Shown in pieces: positions 25,187-32,179 of a DNA stretch of 32,179 nucleotides (position 1 is the stretch's first letter; each line of letters opens with the position of its first letter). This stretch comes from Magnetococcales bacterium DC0425bin3 (GTDB taxonomy: Bacteria > Pseudomonadota > Magnetococcia > Magnetococcales > DC0425bin3). Position numbers and translations under genes: made by a program. The notes below the pieces were generated by a model, which was not told the origin of the DNA, did no database searches, and saw only the letters and a program-made list of their open reading frames with translations. The stretch spans positions 1 through 32,179 of the forward strand of contig PEAP01000026.1 of NCBI GenBank assembly GCA_002753665.1. Reading direction: 5' to 3'.

Positions 25187-25863
25187 AGGACTCCGCCAAC
25201 GTCACCCAGGCCTTGACCACCCTGTACCAGCGGGACGATTGGCTGCTGCGTCTCAATTTCCAGGCCCTGCTGCACCTGTCCGGGTTGACCCGCCTGTCCC
25301 GGGAGGCGGAGCTGCTGGATTGCGGCTGTGCCGTCGGGCACTTCATGGGGTTGCTGGCGCGCCACGGTTTTCGCCGGGTGCAGGGTCTGGATGCCGCCCC
25401 GGACATGGCCGCCCGGGCCCGGGCGGCCACCGGCCTGCCGGTGGTGGCCGCCGATGCCCTGGAGATGGGCCGCCACTTCCCGCCCGCCTCCCTGGATGCC
25501 CTCACCGCCATGAATCTGCAGCACCACCTGGGCCGGGAGCAGGAGTGGGAGGCCTTTCTGCGGGAATGTGCCCGTCTGCTGCGGCCGGGGGGCATGCTGT
25601 TCGTGCGGGAACCCTGGATGACCCCGGCCATGGGCCTGCTGTGGTGGATGAGCCGCCGGCCGCTGTTCTTCCGGGTGGGCCTGCTGCGGGGACGGCTGCA
25701 ATCCCTGGTGGAGGAGCGGGAGCTGCTGGGCTACTTCCTGCAACAATGGCCGGCGGTCTATCGGGAGCAGTTGGTCCGCCAGGGGTTTCGGGTGGAGCGG
25801 GATCTCTCCTGGATGGGCCATCGCATCGTCGCCGCCCGGCGGGTTGCTTCCGGGGAGGGATGA
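25183..25863 (+). CDS. Class I SAM-dependent methyltransferase
   Basis: A 226-residue protein with a Rossmann methyltransferase fold. Motif I is LLDCGCAVGHFMGLLA (about residues 44-59), motif II ends with an acidic residue in VQGLDAAPDM, and LDALTAMNLQHHL and LLRPGGMLFVREPW match motifs IV-VI of the UbiE/small-molecule type. Substrate unknown. The start is GTG 25183, overlapping the upstream radical SAM stop by four bases; the stop in turn overlaps or abuts the next radical SAM gene. Sandwiching between two radical SAM genes suggests all three act on one product. Confidence 0.88.
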   Translation: MKDSANVTQALTTLYQRDDWLLRLNFQALLHLSGLTRLSREAELLDCGCAVGHFMGLLARHGFRRVQGLDAAPDMAARARAATGLPVVAADALEMGRHFPPASLDALTAMNLQHHLGREQEWEAFLRECARLLRPGGMLFVREPWMTPAMGLLWWMSRRPLFFRVGLLRGRLQSLVEERELLGYFLQQWPAVYREQLVRQGFRVERDLSWMGHRIVAARRVASGEG

Positions 25864-25865
25864 GG

Positions 25866-27272
25866 ATGCGTGTTCTCCTCATGAATCCACTGTCCACTTC
25901 TCCGGAGGCGGCGGGTTTCGACCTGGGGTTGGGCTATCTGGCCGCCACCCTGCGGGAGGCGGGTCATGAGCCCGACCTGCTGCTGCGGCCCCTGACAGCT
26001 GGGGAATTCCGCGAACATCTGCGCCGCCACCCTCCGGGGCTGGTGGGGATCAAGATCCTGGCGGCGGCCATTCCCGATGCCCGGCGCACCATCGCCATGG
26101 TGCGGGAGACGCTCGGAGCGCCGGTGGTGGTGGGCGGTCCCCAGGTGACCGGGGATCCCCTGGGCATCCTGGACGCCCTGCCCGCCGACCTGGCCATCCA
26201 GGGGGACGGGGATTGGGCCCTGCCCGCCCTGGTGAGCAGCCTGGCGGCAGAGGGCAAGGGGTTGGAGGCAGTGCCCGGGCTGGTCCGCCGGGAGGGCGAA
26301 GGGCTGCGGGTCAACCCGCTGGCGGGGGTGGATGATCTGGATCGCCTGCCTTACCCCGCCTGGGATCTCATGCCGCCGGCCCGCCATGCCACCCTGGTGG
26401 CCAAACGCCTGCCCGCCGCCAGCCTGCTCATCACCCGGGGCTGCAGCCACCAGTGTACCTACTGCGCCGAGGGGATCCGTCCCCTGCGGTTTCGCAGTGT
26501 GGAAAATGTCATGGGGGAGATCCGCCTCCTGGTCGAGCGGTTCGGAGTGCGGGAAATCCAGTTTTTGGACAGCAATTTCCTGTTCAATCGCCGCTACATC
26601 AAGCGGTTCTGCCAGGCGGTGCTGGACAGTGGCCTGGACCTGGTCTTTTCCGCGCCCAACGGCATGCGCATCGAATCTTTGGATGCGGAGACGGCGATGC
26701 TCTTGGGGCGCATCGGCCTCTATCGGGTCAATCTGGGTATCGAATCCGGCTCCCGGGAGGTGTTGGAGGCGGTGAACAAACGGGTCACCCCCGAGGTGTT
26801 CCGGGACAAGGTGCCCCTGCTGCGCCGCCACGGGGTGGAGGTGGTGGGGAACTTCATGGTGGGCTTCCCCGGCGAGACCCGGGCGCAGATGGAGGAGTCC
26901 CTCGCCTTGGCCCTGGAGCTGGACCTGACTGGGCTCAACGTCAGCGTCTACACGCCCATGCCCGGCACCGAACTCCACCGCGACTTGCTGGCCCGGGGAC
27001 GCCTGCCCCCGGGAGTTGCCCCCGGGCACAATTACGTCAACTATGAAAACACCCTGTCGGAGCTGGCGCCAGCCGAGTTGCGGCGTTTTCGCAACCGCTT
27101 CGCCCTGCGCTTTCTGCTGCGCTGGCGCATGGTACCGATCCTGTGGCGTCTGCTGCGCCACCAGGGGATACGGCGCACCCTGTTTCGGCGCATCGGCGTG
27201 ATGTACCTGCGCCGCTTGCGGGCCCAGGCCCGGGCTGGAGAAGCCATCGCCATCGCTGGGCTGCTCGGGTAG
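25866..27272 (+). CDS. Radical SAM protein with B12-binding-like N-terminal domain (second copy)
   Basis: A 468-residue radical SAM enzyme of the same broad class as the one two genes upstream but clearly diverged. The N-terminal domain has LGYLAATLREAGHEP, VVVGGPQVTGDP and DLAIQGDGDWALP, the B12-binding fold pattern, again with no DxHxxG. The cluster motif is TRGCSHQCTYCAEG (C193, C197, C200). NLGIESGSREVLEAVNK and FMVGFPGETRAQ are typical of this group. The C-terminus is strongly basic and Leu-rich, as in membrane-associated members. ATG 25866 has GGAGG 7 bases upstream; ATG 25860, overlapping the methyltransferase stop (ATGA), is an alternative that adds two residues. Reaction unknown. Confidence 0.9.
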   Translation: MRVLLMNPLSTSPEAAGFDLGLGYLAATLREAGHEPDLLLRPLTAGEFREHLRRHPPGLVGIKILAAAIPDARRTIAMVRETLGAPVVVGGPQVTGDPLGILDALPADLAIQGDGDWALPALVSSLAAEGKGLEAVPGLVRREGEGLRVNPLAGVDDLDRLPYPAWDLMPPARHATLVAKRLPAASLLITRGCSHQCTYCAEGIRPLRFRSVENVMGEIRLLVERFGVREIQFLDSNFLFNRRYIKRFCQAVLDSGLDLVFSAPNGMRIESLDAETAMLLGRIGLYRVNLGIESGSREVLEAVNKRVTPEVFRDKVPLLRRHGVEVVGNFMVGFPGETRAQMEESLALALELDLTGLNVSVYTPMPGTELHRDLLARGRLPPGVAPGHNYVNYENTLSELAPAELRRFRNRFALRFLLRWRMVPILWRLLRHQGIRRTLFRRIGVMYLRRLRAQARAGEAIAIAGLLG

Positions 27273-27287
27273 GGAAGGGAATGGCCC

Positions 27288-28931
27288 ATGGCCCTGCCGC
27301 AACCACTGGGTTTCCGGTTTCCTGCCATTCTGCCGTTGACCCTGGGCACTCTCCTGTGTCTGATCTCTCTGCTGCGCTATCTGCTCTGGTATCCCCTCAG
27401 CGCCAACGCCGATGTTGGCTGGTACCTGGTCTGTGCCGAACGCCTGCTGGCCGGTGGCCTGCCTTTCATCGACTATGTGGAGTTCAATCTTCCCACCATC
27501 GTCTATGTCAACATTCCCCCGGTGCTGCTGGCCCATGGGTTGGGGGTCAATCCCATTCCGGTCTATCTCCTCAGCGTCTGGGTCGGACTGGCGGTTTCTG
27601 TGGCGGTGACCCGCCGTCTGCTGGCCGCGGCCCTGGGGGAGTCCTGTCCCTGGTGCGCCCCGGCCCTGGCTTTGGCCCTGGCGGCCGAGCATCTCTGGGT
27701 GTTCACCTGGCTGGGGGAGTTCGGCCAGCGGGAACATGTGTTCGTGATCGGTTTTCTGCCCTACGCGACTTTGCGGTTGAACCGCATGACGGCGACGACC
27801 ACCGTGGGTCCTTCGGGGGCCTGGATCCTGGGAGCGGTCGGCGCCCTGGCCGCCTGCCTGAAACCCCAGTTCTTCCTGATTCTGCTGGCGCTGGAGGGAT
27901 TGGGCTGGCTCTGGGGGCCGCGGCGGGGCTGGTGGTGGCAGCCGGAATTCAAGGCCGTGGTCCTGACCGGCCTGGGCTTTGCCGCCCATGTACTGCTGTA
28001 TCCGCCGGTGGTTCTGGAAACCTACCTGGGTGTCTGGGCGCCGGTGATGTTTGCGGGCTATCGGATCTGGGAAAGCGGCTGGCTGGACATCACCGGCCCG
28101 TCCGCCCGGCTGGCCCTGGCCGTGCTGATTCCAGGCCTGTTGTCGGCCTGGATCTGGCGCCGCCGGGCCGAGGGCCGGGCCGCCGGGGTGTTGACGGTGA
28201 TTTTGGCCGGAGGGTTGTTCTCCTACTATGTGCAGGCCAAGGGCTTCGGCTACCACCAGATTCCCTATCGTTTCGCCACAGGGTTGTTGGGCGCCCTGGT
28301 CCTGGGAGGGTGGGCCGGCAACCGTCGAATGGCCGTGTTGCTCGCCCTCATCCCAACCCGCTGGCGCACCGCCGGTCTGACCGTGGTGGTTTTGACATTG
28401 GGCGGGATGCTGGCCCTGCACCTGGTCAAGATACCCAGCGATCTGGCCCGCCTGGCCACCGATGCTCCTCTGGAGGCCCTCATGGCCCGCGAACCATTGG
28501 CCCGGGAAATCCACAACGCCAGCCCTGTGGGCGGCCAGGTCCTGTTCCTCAACGCGGTGATGCAGCCCACCTATCCCATTGTCCTGCAGGTGGGGCGGCG
28601 TCCCGCCTCGGTGTTCGCCGGCTATTTTCCCGTGGTCACCGCCTATCATGGCCGCGCCCCCGCGGCCCCGGGGCAACCTTTTCCCTTCAACGCGCCCGGA
28701 GAACGCCCCACCGCCGAGCAGTTCATGCTCAACGACCTGGAGCGCCTGATCCGCAACCGGATCCCGGACCTGATCATGGTGCCCCGTCAACCCAATTGTC
28801 CCCTGTGTGCCAAGGGACTGGACCTGCTGGCCTACTGGCGGCATGTCGGTCTGCTGGAGTTGATCAGCCAGGGGTACCAGGAAACCCTGGGCGCGGAGTT
28901 CCGGCACTTCACCCGACGGCCGGATTCCTGA
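27288..28931 (+). CDS. GT-C-like polytopic membrane protein (putative glycosyltransferase)
   Basis: A 547-residue membrane protein with about ten helices in residues 10-400 and a soluble, probably periplasmic C-terminal domain of about 140 residues. The first loop reads SANADVGWYLVCAERLLAGG.PF.DY, which fits GT-C glycosyltransferases (ArnT/PMT-like), where acidic residues in the first periplasmic loop bind a metal or the acceptor and donors are polyprenyl-phosphate sugars. The second acidic site is less clear. A paired Cys (CPLC, near residue 505) sits in the C-terminal domain. It starts 15 bases after the second radical SAM gene with an AAGGGA-type ribosome site and closes the plus-strand operon. 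Membrane location firm, enzyme class inferred. Confidence 0.78.
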   Translation: MALPQPLGFRFPAILPLTLGTLLCLISLLRYLLWYPLSANADVGWYLVCAERLLAGGLPFIDYVEFNLPTIVYVNIPPVLLAHGLGVNPIPVYLLSVWVGLAVSVAVTRRLLAAALGESCPWCAPALALALAAEHLWVFTWLGEFGQREHVFVIGFLPYATLRLNRMTATTTVGPSGAWILGAVGALAACLKPQFFLILLALEGLGWLWGPRRGWWWQPEFKAVVLTGLGFAAHVLLYPPVVLETYLGVWAPVMFAGYRIWESGWLDITGPSARLALAVLIPGLLSAWIWRRRAEGRAAGVLTVILAGGLFSYYVQAKGFGYHQIPYRFATGLLGALVLGGWAGNRRMAVLLALIPTRWRTAGLTVVVLTLGGMLALHLVKIPSDLARLATDAPLEALMAREPLAREIHNASPVGGQVLFLNAVMQPTYPIVLQVGRRPASVFAGYFPVVTAYHGRAPAAPGQPFPFNAPGERPTAEQFMLNDLERLIRNRIPDLIMVPRQPNCPLCAKGLDLLAYWRHVGLLELISQGYQETLGAEFRHFTRRPDS

Positions 28932-28935
28932 ATCC
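28922..28935. other. Small hairpin at the convergent operon junction
   Basis: GGATT-CCTG-AATCC (28922/28923-28935) spans the stop codon of the GT-C gene and lies just before the SDR stop on the other strand. The two operons end 8 bases apart. There is no T-run; a bidirectional end signal is possible but weak. Confidence 0.2.
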
Positions 28936-28939
28936 CCGG

Positions 28940-29734
28940 TCAGACCCGGAGCAGGCGCTGGATGAGCCAACAGTAGAGGCGGTCCGGAACGGCCGGCAGG
29001 AGCCAACGGTAGAAGATTCGGTAGGGCAGGGGATAGGTCAGCTCCCGGGGGGGGTGGTCGGTCAGGAGGCGGTCCAGGAGCCAGGCGGCGGCCTGGGCGT
29101 AGGAGGGTTTGCGCAGAACGGCGGGACCGCCGCCCGGACTGCCCTCGATGCGCCCCAGATGCACGGTGACCAGCCGGACCCGTCGGCCCCACAGCCGGTC
29201 CAGCACCCGCCAGGTCATGTCCAGATAGGCCTTGCCCGGGGCATAGGCGAGGCGCATTTCCACCACCGGTGGCTTCAGGGCATTGATGGAACTGATGCCC
29301 ACCAGGACCCCGCCCCGGTGCAGCAGGGCTGCTTCCACCGCCTCCAGCAGATGGCCCAGGCCCGTCACCGCCACCCGGTTGACGCGGTGCCACACCGGAT
29401 AATCCACTGTGGCATCATCGCGCACGTCCCGGTCGATGCAGGCGGCGTTAAGGATGACCATCAGGCGGCCCGAAGGGCTGGTGGCGGCCAGCCAGTCCTG
29501 GATCGGCAACGCGACCTCGGGTGCGCCGATGTCGGCACAGAGGTAATGAAACCGGCCGCTGGCCGTCCAGTGCTCCAGGTCGGGGATGCGCTCCCCGGGC
29601 GTTCGGGACAGTCCCAGGACCGTGTAGCTGGTGTGGTGCAGGAGGCCATCCACCAACGCGGCCCCCAGTCCCCTGGAACAGCCCACCACCAGCACCGTGG
29701 CCACCGGCCCGTCCGGTTGGCCGGTTCCCGTCAT
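28940..29734 (-). CDS. Short-chain dehydrogenase/reductase (SDR)
   Basis: A 264-residue NAD(P)-dependent oxidoreductase of the classical SDR type. The cofactor motif is VVGCSRGLGAAL (about residues 17-28, the TGxxxGxG equivalent), followed by ILNAA (NNAG equivalent), and the catalytic triad S148 or S149 (ISSINA), Y164 and K168 (YAPGK). The C-terminal 60 residues are rich in aromatic and basic residues (YRIFYRWLLPAVPDRLYCWL), suggesting membrane contact and a lipid-linked or membrane-bound substrate. Its start overlaps the methyltransferase stop by four bases. It is the last gene of the minus-strand operon. Confidence 0.9.
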   Translation of the reverse strand: MTGTGQPDGPVATVLVVGCSRGLGAALVDGLLHHTSYTVLGLSRTPGERIPDLEHWTASGRFHYLCADIGAPEVALPIQDWLAATSPSGRLMVILNAACIDRDVRDDATVDYPVWHRVNRVAVTGLGHLLEAVEAALLHRGGVLVGISSINALKPPVVEMRLAYAPGKAYLDMTWRVLDRLWGRRVRLVTVHLGRIEGSPGGGPAVLRKPSYAQAAAWLLDRLLTDHPPRELTYPLPYRIFYRWLLPAVPDRLYCWLIQRLLRV

Positions 29735-30459
29735 CGCCCGGCCACCAGGAGATACTGCCCGCAGGCGAAGCGGGCGAGGGCTGGCCAGGATTCCACCCGG
29801 GGCTCCAGCCGTTGCCCGGACCGGGCCAGCCAGTCGGGGCAGAAATAGGGCACCAACCCGAAGTACTCGATCCGCACCACCCGGCCGCCGGCCCGCTGGA
29901 GCCAGCCGCGTACCTGGCCGGGCCGGAAGGAGCGCTCCTCGTGTTCCCGGTGATAGGGGGAGAGTTTTTCCACCAGCTTCATCAGCGGATTCCAGCCGTT
30001 GGGTTCCAGCAGCACCAGGGTCGGGGCCAGTTGCAGGCCGATGGCCAACTCCGCCGCCGGATCGGTCATATGATGGATCACCCCCCGCAGCACCACCAGA
30101 TCGAACCGTTCGCCGGCGGCCAGCAGATCCCCGGCGAAGCCCGCCTGGAAGGCCAGGTTGGGCAGTTGGTAGGCTTGCCGGGCCCGTGTCACCCCGTTGA
30201 CCGACGGTTCCACGCCCAGGACAGCGCGGGCGCCAGACTGCCGGGCCAGTTCGGCGGTATAGGTGCCGTCTCCCGAGCCCATGTCCAGGACACGCTTGTC
30301 CCGGAACTCCGCCGCCCCGAGGATCATGGCTGTATAGCGCCGGTTGGCCAGGACGGCGCTGAGGCGGTCGGTGCCGGTGTATCGATATCCCTGGCCCCGG
30401 GCCACATCCTGGTCGAAGGGCGTCACCGTGCCGCCGCAGCCGGGGTGTTTCCGCTCCAT
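29731..30459 (-). CDS. Class I SAM-dependent methyltransferase
   Basis: A 242-residue methyltransferase. Motif I is VLDMGSGDGTYTAELARQSG, and post-motif I acidic residue is in LGVEPS. RFDLVVLRGVIHHMTDPAAEL corresponds to motif IV and LVLLEPNGWNPL follows, as in small-molecule or lipid methyltransferases. The N-terminus (residues 1-40) has CGGTVTPFDQDVARG, without a paired zinc motif. ATG 30459 has AAGG 6 bases upstream; the open frame beyond it overlaps the radical SAM gene and reads as non-coding. It sits 2 bases after the SPASM gene stop and overlaps the SDR start. Substrate unknown. Confidence 0.9.
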   Translation of the reverse strand: MERKHPGCGGTVTPFDQDVARGQGYRYTGTDRLSAVLANRRYTAMILGAAEFRDKRVLDMGSGDGTYTAELARQSGARAVLGVEPSVNGVTRARQAYQLPNLAFQAGFAGDLLAAGERFDLVVLRGVIHHMTDPAAELAIGLQLAPTLVLLEPNGWNPLMKLVEKLSPYHREHEERSFRPGQVRGWLQRAGGRVVRIEYFGLVPYFCPDWLARSGQRLEPRVESWPALARFACGQYLLVAGR

Positions 30460-30461
30460 GG

Positions 30462-31532
30462 TCAGCCTTGTTTCCCGAAGAAGAACCGCAACCCGTCCAG
30501 CAGGATGGCCGGCTTGAGGCTGAGATAGGCGGAGGTCTCGATGGTGTTGATGGAGGCGCAGCTGACGCAATCCTGCCGGCGTCGGGGCAGCTCGTCCCAG
30601 GCGGCCTGCATGCCCACCTCGTTGATCTTCAGGCCATCCAGGCAGCCCCGCTGGATGCAGTTGAACAGGATGCCATCGGCATCGATGCAGCCGTGGGTCT
30701 GGCCGATGACGCAGGGGATGGGCTCGTAGCCGGGGAATTGTTGCCCCGGCTTGAGGTATTCGTGGTAGTCGATGGGCCAGCCGATGGTCTTGTCGATGGC
30801 GTAGAAGGAGTTGTTGATGGGATACCCATCCGCCTTCAATTGGCGGTAGCGGCGGTAGAACTCCTGGTATTCCTCCCGGGTGAGGCTCGCCTCCGGATGC
30901 TTGCCGCCTTCCCCCAGATAGTTGAGGGGGGAGAGGCTGATGGAGAGGCCCATCTCCCGGGCCATGACCGCCAGGGCTTCCATGTCGCCGAAGCTTTCCT
31001 TGTTGAGGACCGCATGGATGCGGGTCTTCATGCCCCGATCCAGGGCGGCCCGGGCGCCGTTCATGGCCCGGCGATAGGCATCCTTGCCCCGCATGGCGTC
31101 GGTGGCCTGCTGGGTGCCATCGATGCTGACGCAGATGCCGTCGGCGGGGGCGATATCGTCGAGACGGCGTTCGATCAGGGTGCCGTTGGTGAGGATGTGC
31201 AGCAGGATGCCCTTGTCCACGATATGCCGCACGATCGCGCCGATGTGGGGATGCATCAGGGGTTCCCCGCCCAGCAGGAACACCCAGCGCATGCCCATGT
31301 CGTACAGCTCGTCCACATACCGGAACACTTCCTCCCGGGGCAGACCCGGCGGGTGGGTCGGATCGGTGAACCGGGCGTCCACGTTGGCGAAGCAATACCG
31401 ACAGCTCAGGTTGCAGCGATTGGTGATGTAGAGGCCGACGAACACCGGCCGGCGTCGGGACAGCAGTTTGGCGTGGAGGATGCTGAGTCCCAGCCTGGAC
31501 AGCACCGTCACATTGCGGATGAAGCGGCTCAC
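30462..31532 (-). CDS. Radical SAM/SPASM protein
   Basis: A 356-residue radical SAM enzyme. The cluster motif is NRCNLSCRYCFAN (C40, C44, C47), followed by the SAM-binding GGEPLMHP (88-95) and ILTNGTLIERR. The C-terminus has a Cys-rich SPASM-like region: C and GC in PCVIGQTHGC, then DADGILFNC, RGC and CVSC, enough to hold one or two extra Fe-S clusters. SPASM members modify peptides, sugars or lipids; no small precursor peptide is evident beside it, so a RiPP role is not supported. GTG 31532 has AAGGA 8 bases upstream and overlaps the glycosyltransferase stop as GTGA; the longer open frame to 32159 is antisense-like noise inside that gene. Confidence 0.92.
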   Translation of the reverse strand: MSRFIRNVTVLSRLGLSILHAKLLSRRRPVFVGLYITNRCNLSCRYCFANVDARFTDPTHPPGLPREEVFRYVDELYDMGMRWVFLLGGEPLMHPHIGAIVRHIVDKGILLHILTNGTLIERRLDDIAPADGICVSIDGTQQATDAMRGKDAYRRAMNGARAALDRGMKTRIHAVLNKESFGDMEALAVMAREMGLSISLSPLNYLGEGGKHPEASLTREEYQEFYRRYRQLKADGYPINNSFYAIDKTIGWPIDYHEYLKPGQQFPGYEPIPCVIGQTHGCIDADGILFNCIQRGCLDGLKINEVGMQAAWDELPRRRQDCVSCASINTIETSAYLSLKPAILLDGLRFFFGKQG

Positions 31533-32179
31533 GCCTGCGGTCCTTGTGATTCTGGCGGATGGTTGCCCCGGGCAGGAGCCGGGGAGAGGCCCAGCCAGGG
31601 GCGGGGATCGGGGCGCTGGTCGTTGATCAGGGTGCGCAGCACCGGCTGGGGCCGTCGCTTGACCTCCACGAACAGGCGGCCCAGATACTCGGCGATGATC
31701 CCCAACGAAATCATGATGACCGAGCTGCATCCCAGGATCAGCAGGGCCAGGGTCACGAAACCCTGGGGACTCTCCCGGCCCAGGAGATAGTTGGCGACGA
31801 ACAGCAGTCCCAGTCCCAGCAACGCCAGGGACAGCAGCACCGACAGCAGGGTGATGAACCGCAACGGCACCAGGGAAAAGCTGGTGATGGCCTGATAGGC
31901 CCACATCACATAGCTGAACAGGCTTTGGGTGGTTTCCCCGGCGTAGCGTTGGGGCCGGACGAAGGGGATGCCCACCTGCCGGAAGCCGGCGAAGGCTCGC
32001 AGGCCGCGGATCAGCCGGTCCCGCTCCTCGCAGGCCAGGATGACCTCCACCACCTTGCGGTCCATGAGGGAGAATTCCCCGGCGTCCAGGGGGATGTCGA
32101 TGTAGGCCAGCCGCCGGAACAGCCGGTAGAAGAGATAATACCCCAGCTTGCGGAGCCAATTCTCCTGACGCTTGGCGCG
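31529..32179 (-). CDS. GT2 polyprenyl-phosphate glycosyltransferase (DPM1/ArnC/GtrB-like), 5' partial
   Basis: The C-terminal 216 codons of a family 2 glycosyltransferase that adds a sugar to undecaprenyl phosphate. The frame is open to the right edge, so the N-terminal catalytic part, including the DxD motif, lies outside. The visible part has YYLFYRLFRRLAYIDIP, then LDAGEFSLMDRKVVE, the conserved 'daGdFrLldR' segment, RQVGIPFVRPQRYAGET (the end of the catalytic domain), and two membrane helices (SLVPLRFITLLSVLLSLAL region and FVTLALLILGCSSVIMISLGI). A Pro-rich, disordered tail ends it. The ATG at 32065 is internal to the family and is not the start. It heads the visible part of the minus-strand operon. 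Confidence 0.92.
   Translation of the reverse strand, partial: RAKRQENWLRKLGYYLFYRLFRRLAYIDIPLDAGEFSLMDRKVVEVILACEERDRLIRGLRAFAGFRQVGIPFVRPQRYAGETTQSLFSYVMWAYQAITSFSLVPLRFITLLSVLLSLALLGLGLLFVANYLLGRESPQGFVTLALLILGCSSVIMISLGIIAEYLGRLFVEVKRRPQPVLRTLINDQRPDPRPWLGLSPAPARGNHPPESQGPQA

Noticed and set aside
25758-29393. An open frame of about 1200 codons on the minus strand across methyltransferase, radical SAM and GT-C genes
   Set aside because: Low-complexity Gly/Gln/Pro/His composition, spans several clear plus-strand genes, no ribosome site or motif. It is a GC-bias artefact.
30462-31532. The SPASM protein as a RiPP maturase
   Set aside because: I found no short Cys-, Gly- or Asn-rich precursor ORF or precursor-recognition domain beside it, and the neighbours point to glycan or lipid work.

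Overview
The window is dense, high-GC bacterial DNA with very few gaps between genes. It carries Gram-negative envelope genes: an RND pump with its periplasmic adaptor, lipoproteins, SPOR domains and a lytic transglycosylase. Together with the DUF484-xerC pair, this points to a member of the Pseudomonadota. I cannot place it more finely. Both ends are cut: bases 1-45 are an uninterrupted run of G that looks like a sequencing or assembly artefact, and the last gene runs off the right edge.

Layout. (1) 48-3954: adaptor and RND inner-membrane pump. (2) 3930-4601, minus: a PilZ protein, convergent with and overlapping the pump. (3) 4880-12500: an envelope-themed stretch with a polytopic membrane protein carrying a His-Leu-His motif, a TPR protein with two SPOR-like repeats, a minus-strand two-helix membrane protein, a membrane-anchored DUF2726-like/zinc-finger protein, a TPR-CHAT lipoprotein whose protease dyad is missing, and a lytic-transglycosylase lipoprotein. 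(4) 12501-12833: the only gap over 300 bases, with several inverted repeats. (5) 12834-16644, minus: a CNNM/CorC-type transporter, then the tightly overlapping set DUF484, XerC, YdcF/ElyC-like. (6) 16790-19892, plus: ArsR regulator, membrane rhodanese, CYTH phosphatase-like protein, threonine synthase. (7) 19917-21525, minus: RelA/SpoT-type synthetase-domain protein followed by a small exported DP-repeat protein. (8) 21768-23571, plus: a cyclophilin with two plausible starts, and an M20 metallopeptidase. (9) 23633-32179: two convergent operons. On plus: radical SAM, methyltransferase, radical SAM, GT-C-like membrane protein. On minus: GT2 polyprenyl-phosphate glycosyltransferase (partial), radical SAM/SPASM, methyltransferase, SDR.

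How the genes may work together. Within each arm of the terminal region most genes overlap by 4 bases or lie a few bases apart, so each arm is probably one transcript. A GT2 enzyme that loads a sugar onto a polyprenyl phosphate, a GT-C-like protein that could use such a donor, three radical SAM enzymes, two methyltransferases and an SDR suggest a pathway that builds or decorates an unusual glycan or glycolipid. The product cannot be read from sequence. This and the catalytically degenerate CHAT lipoprotein are the most interesting parts of the window.
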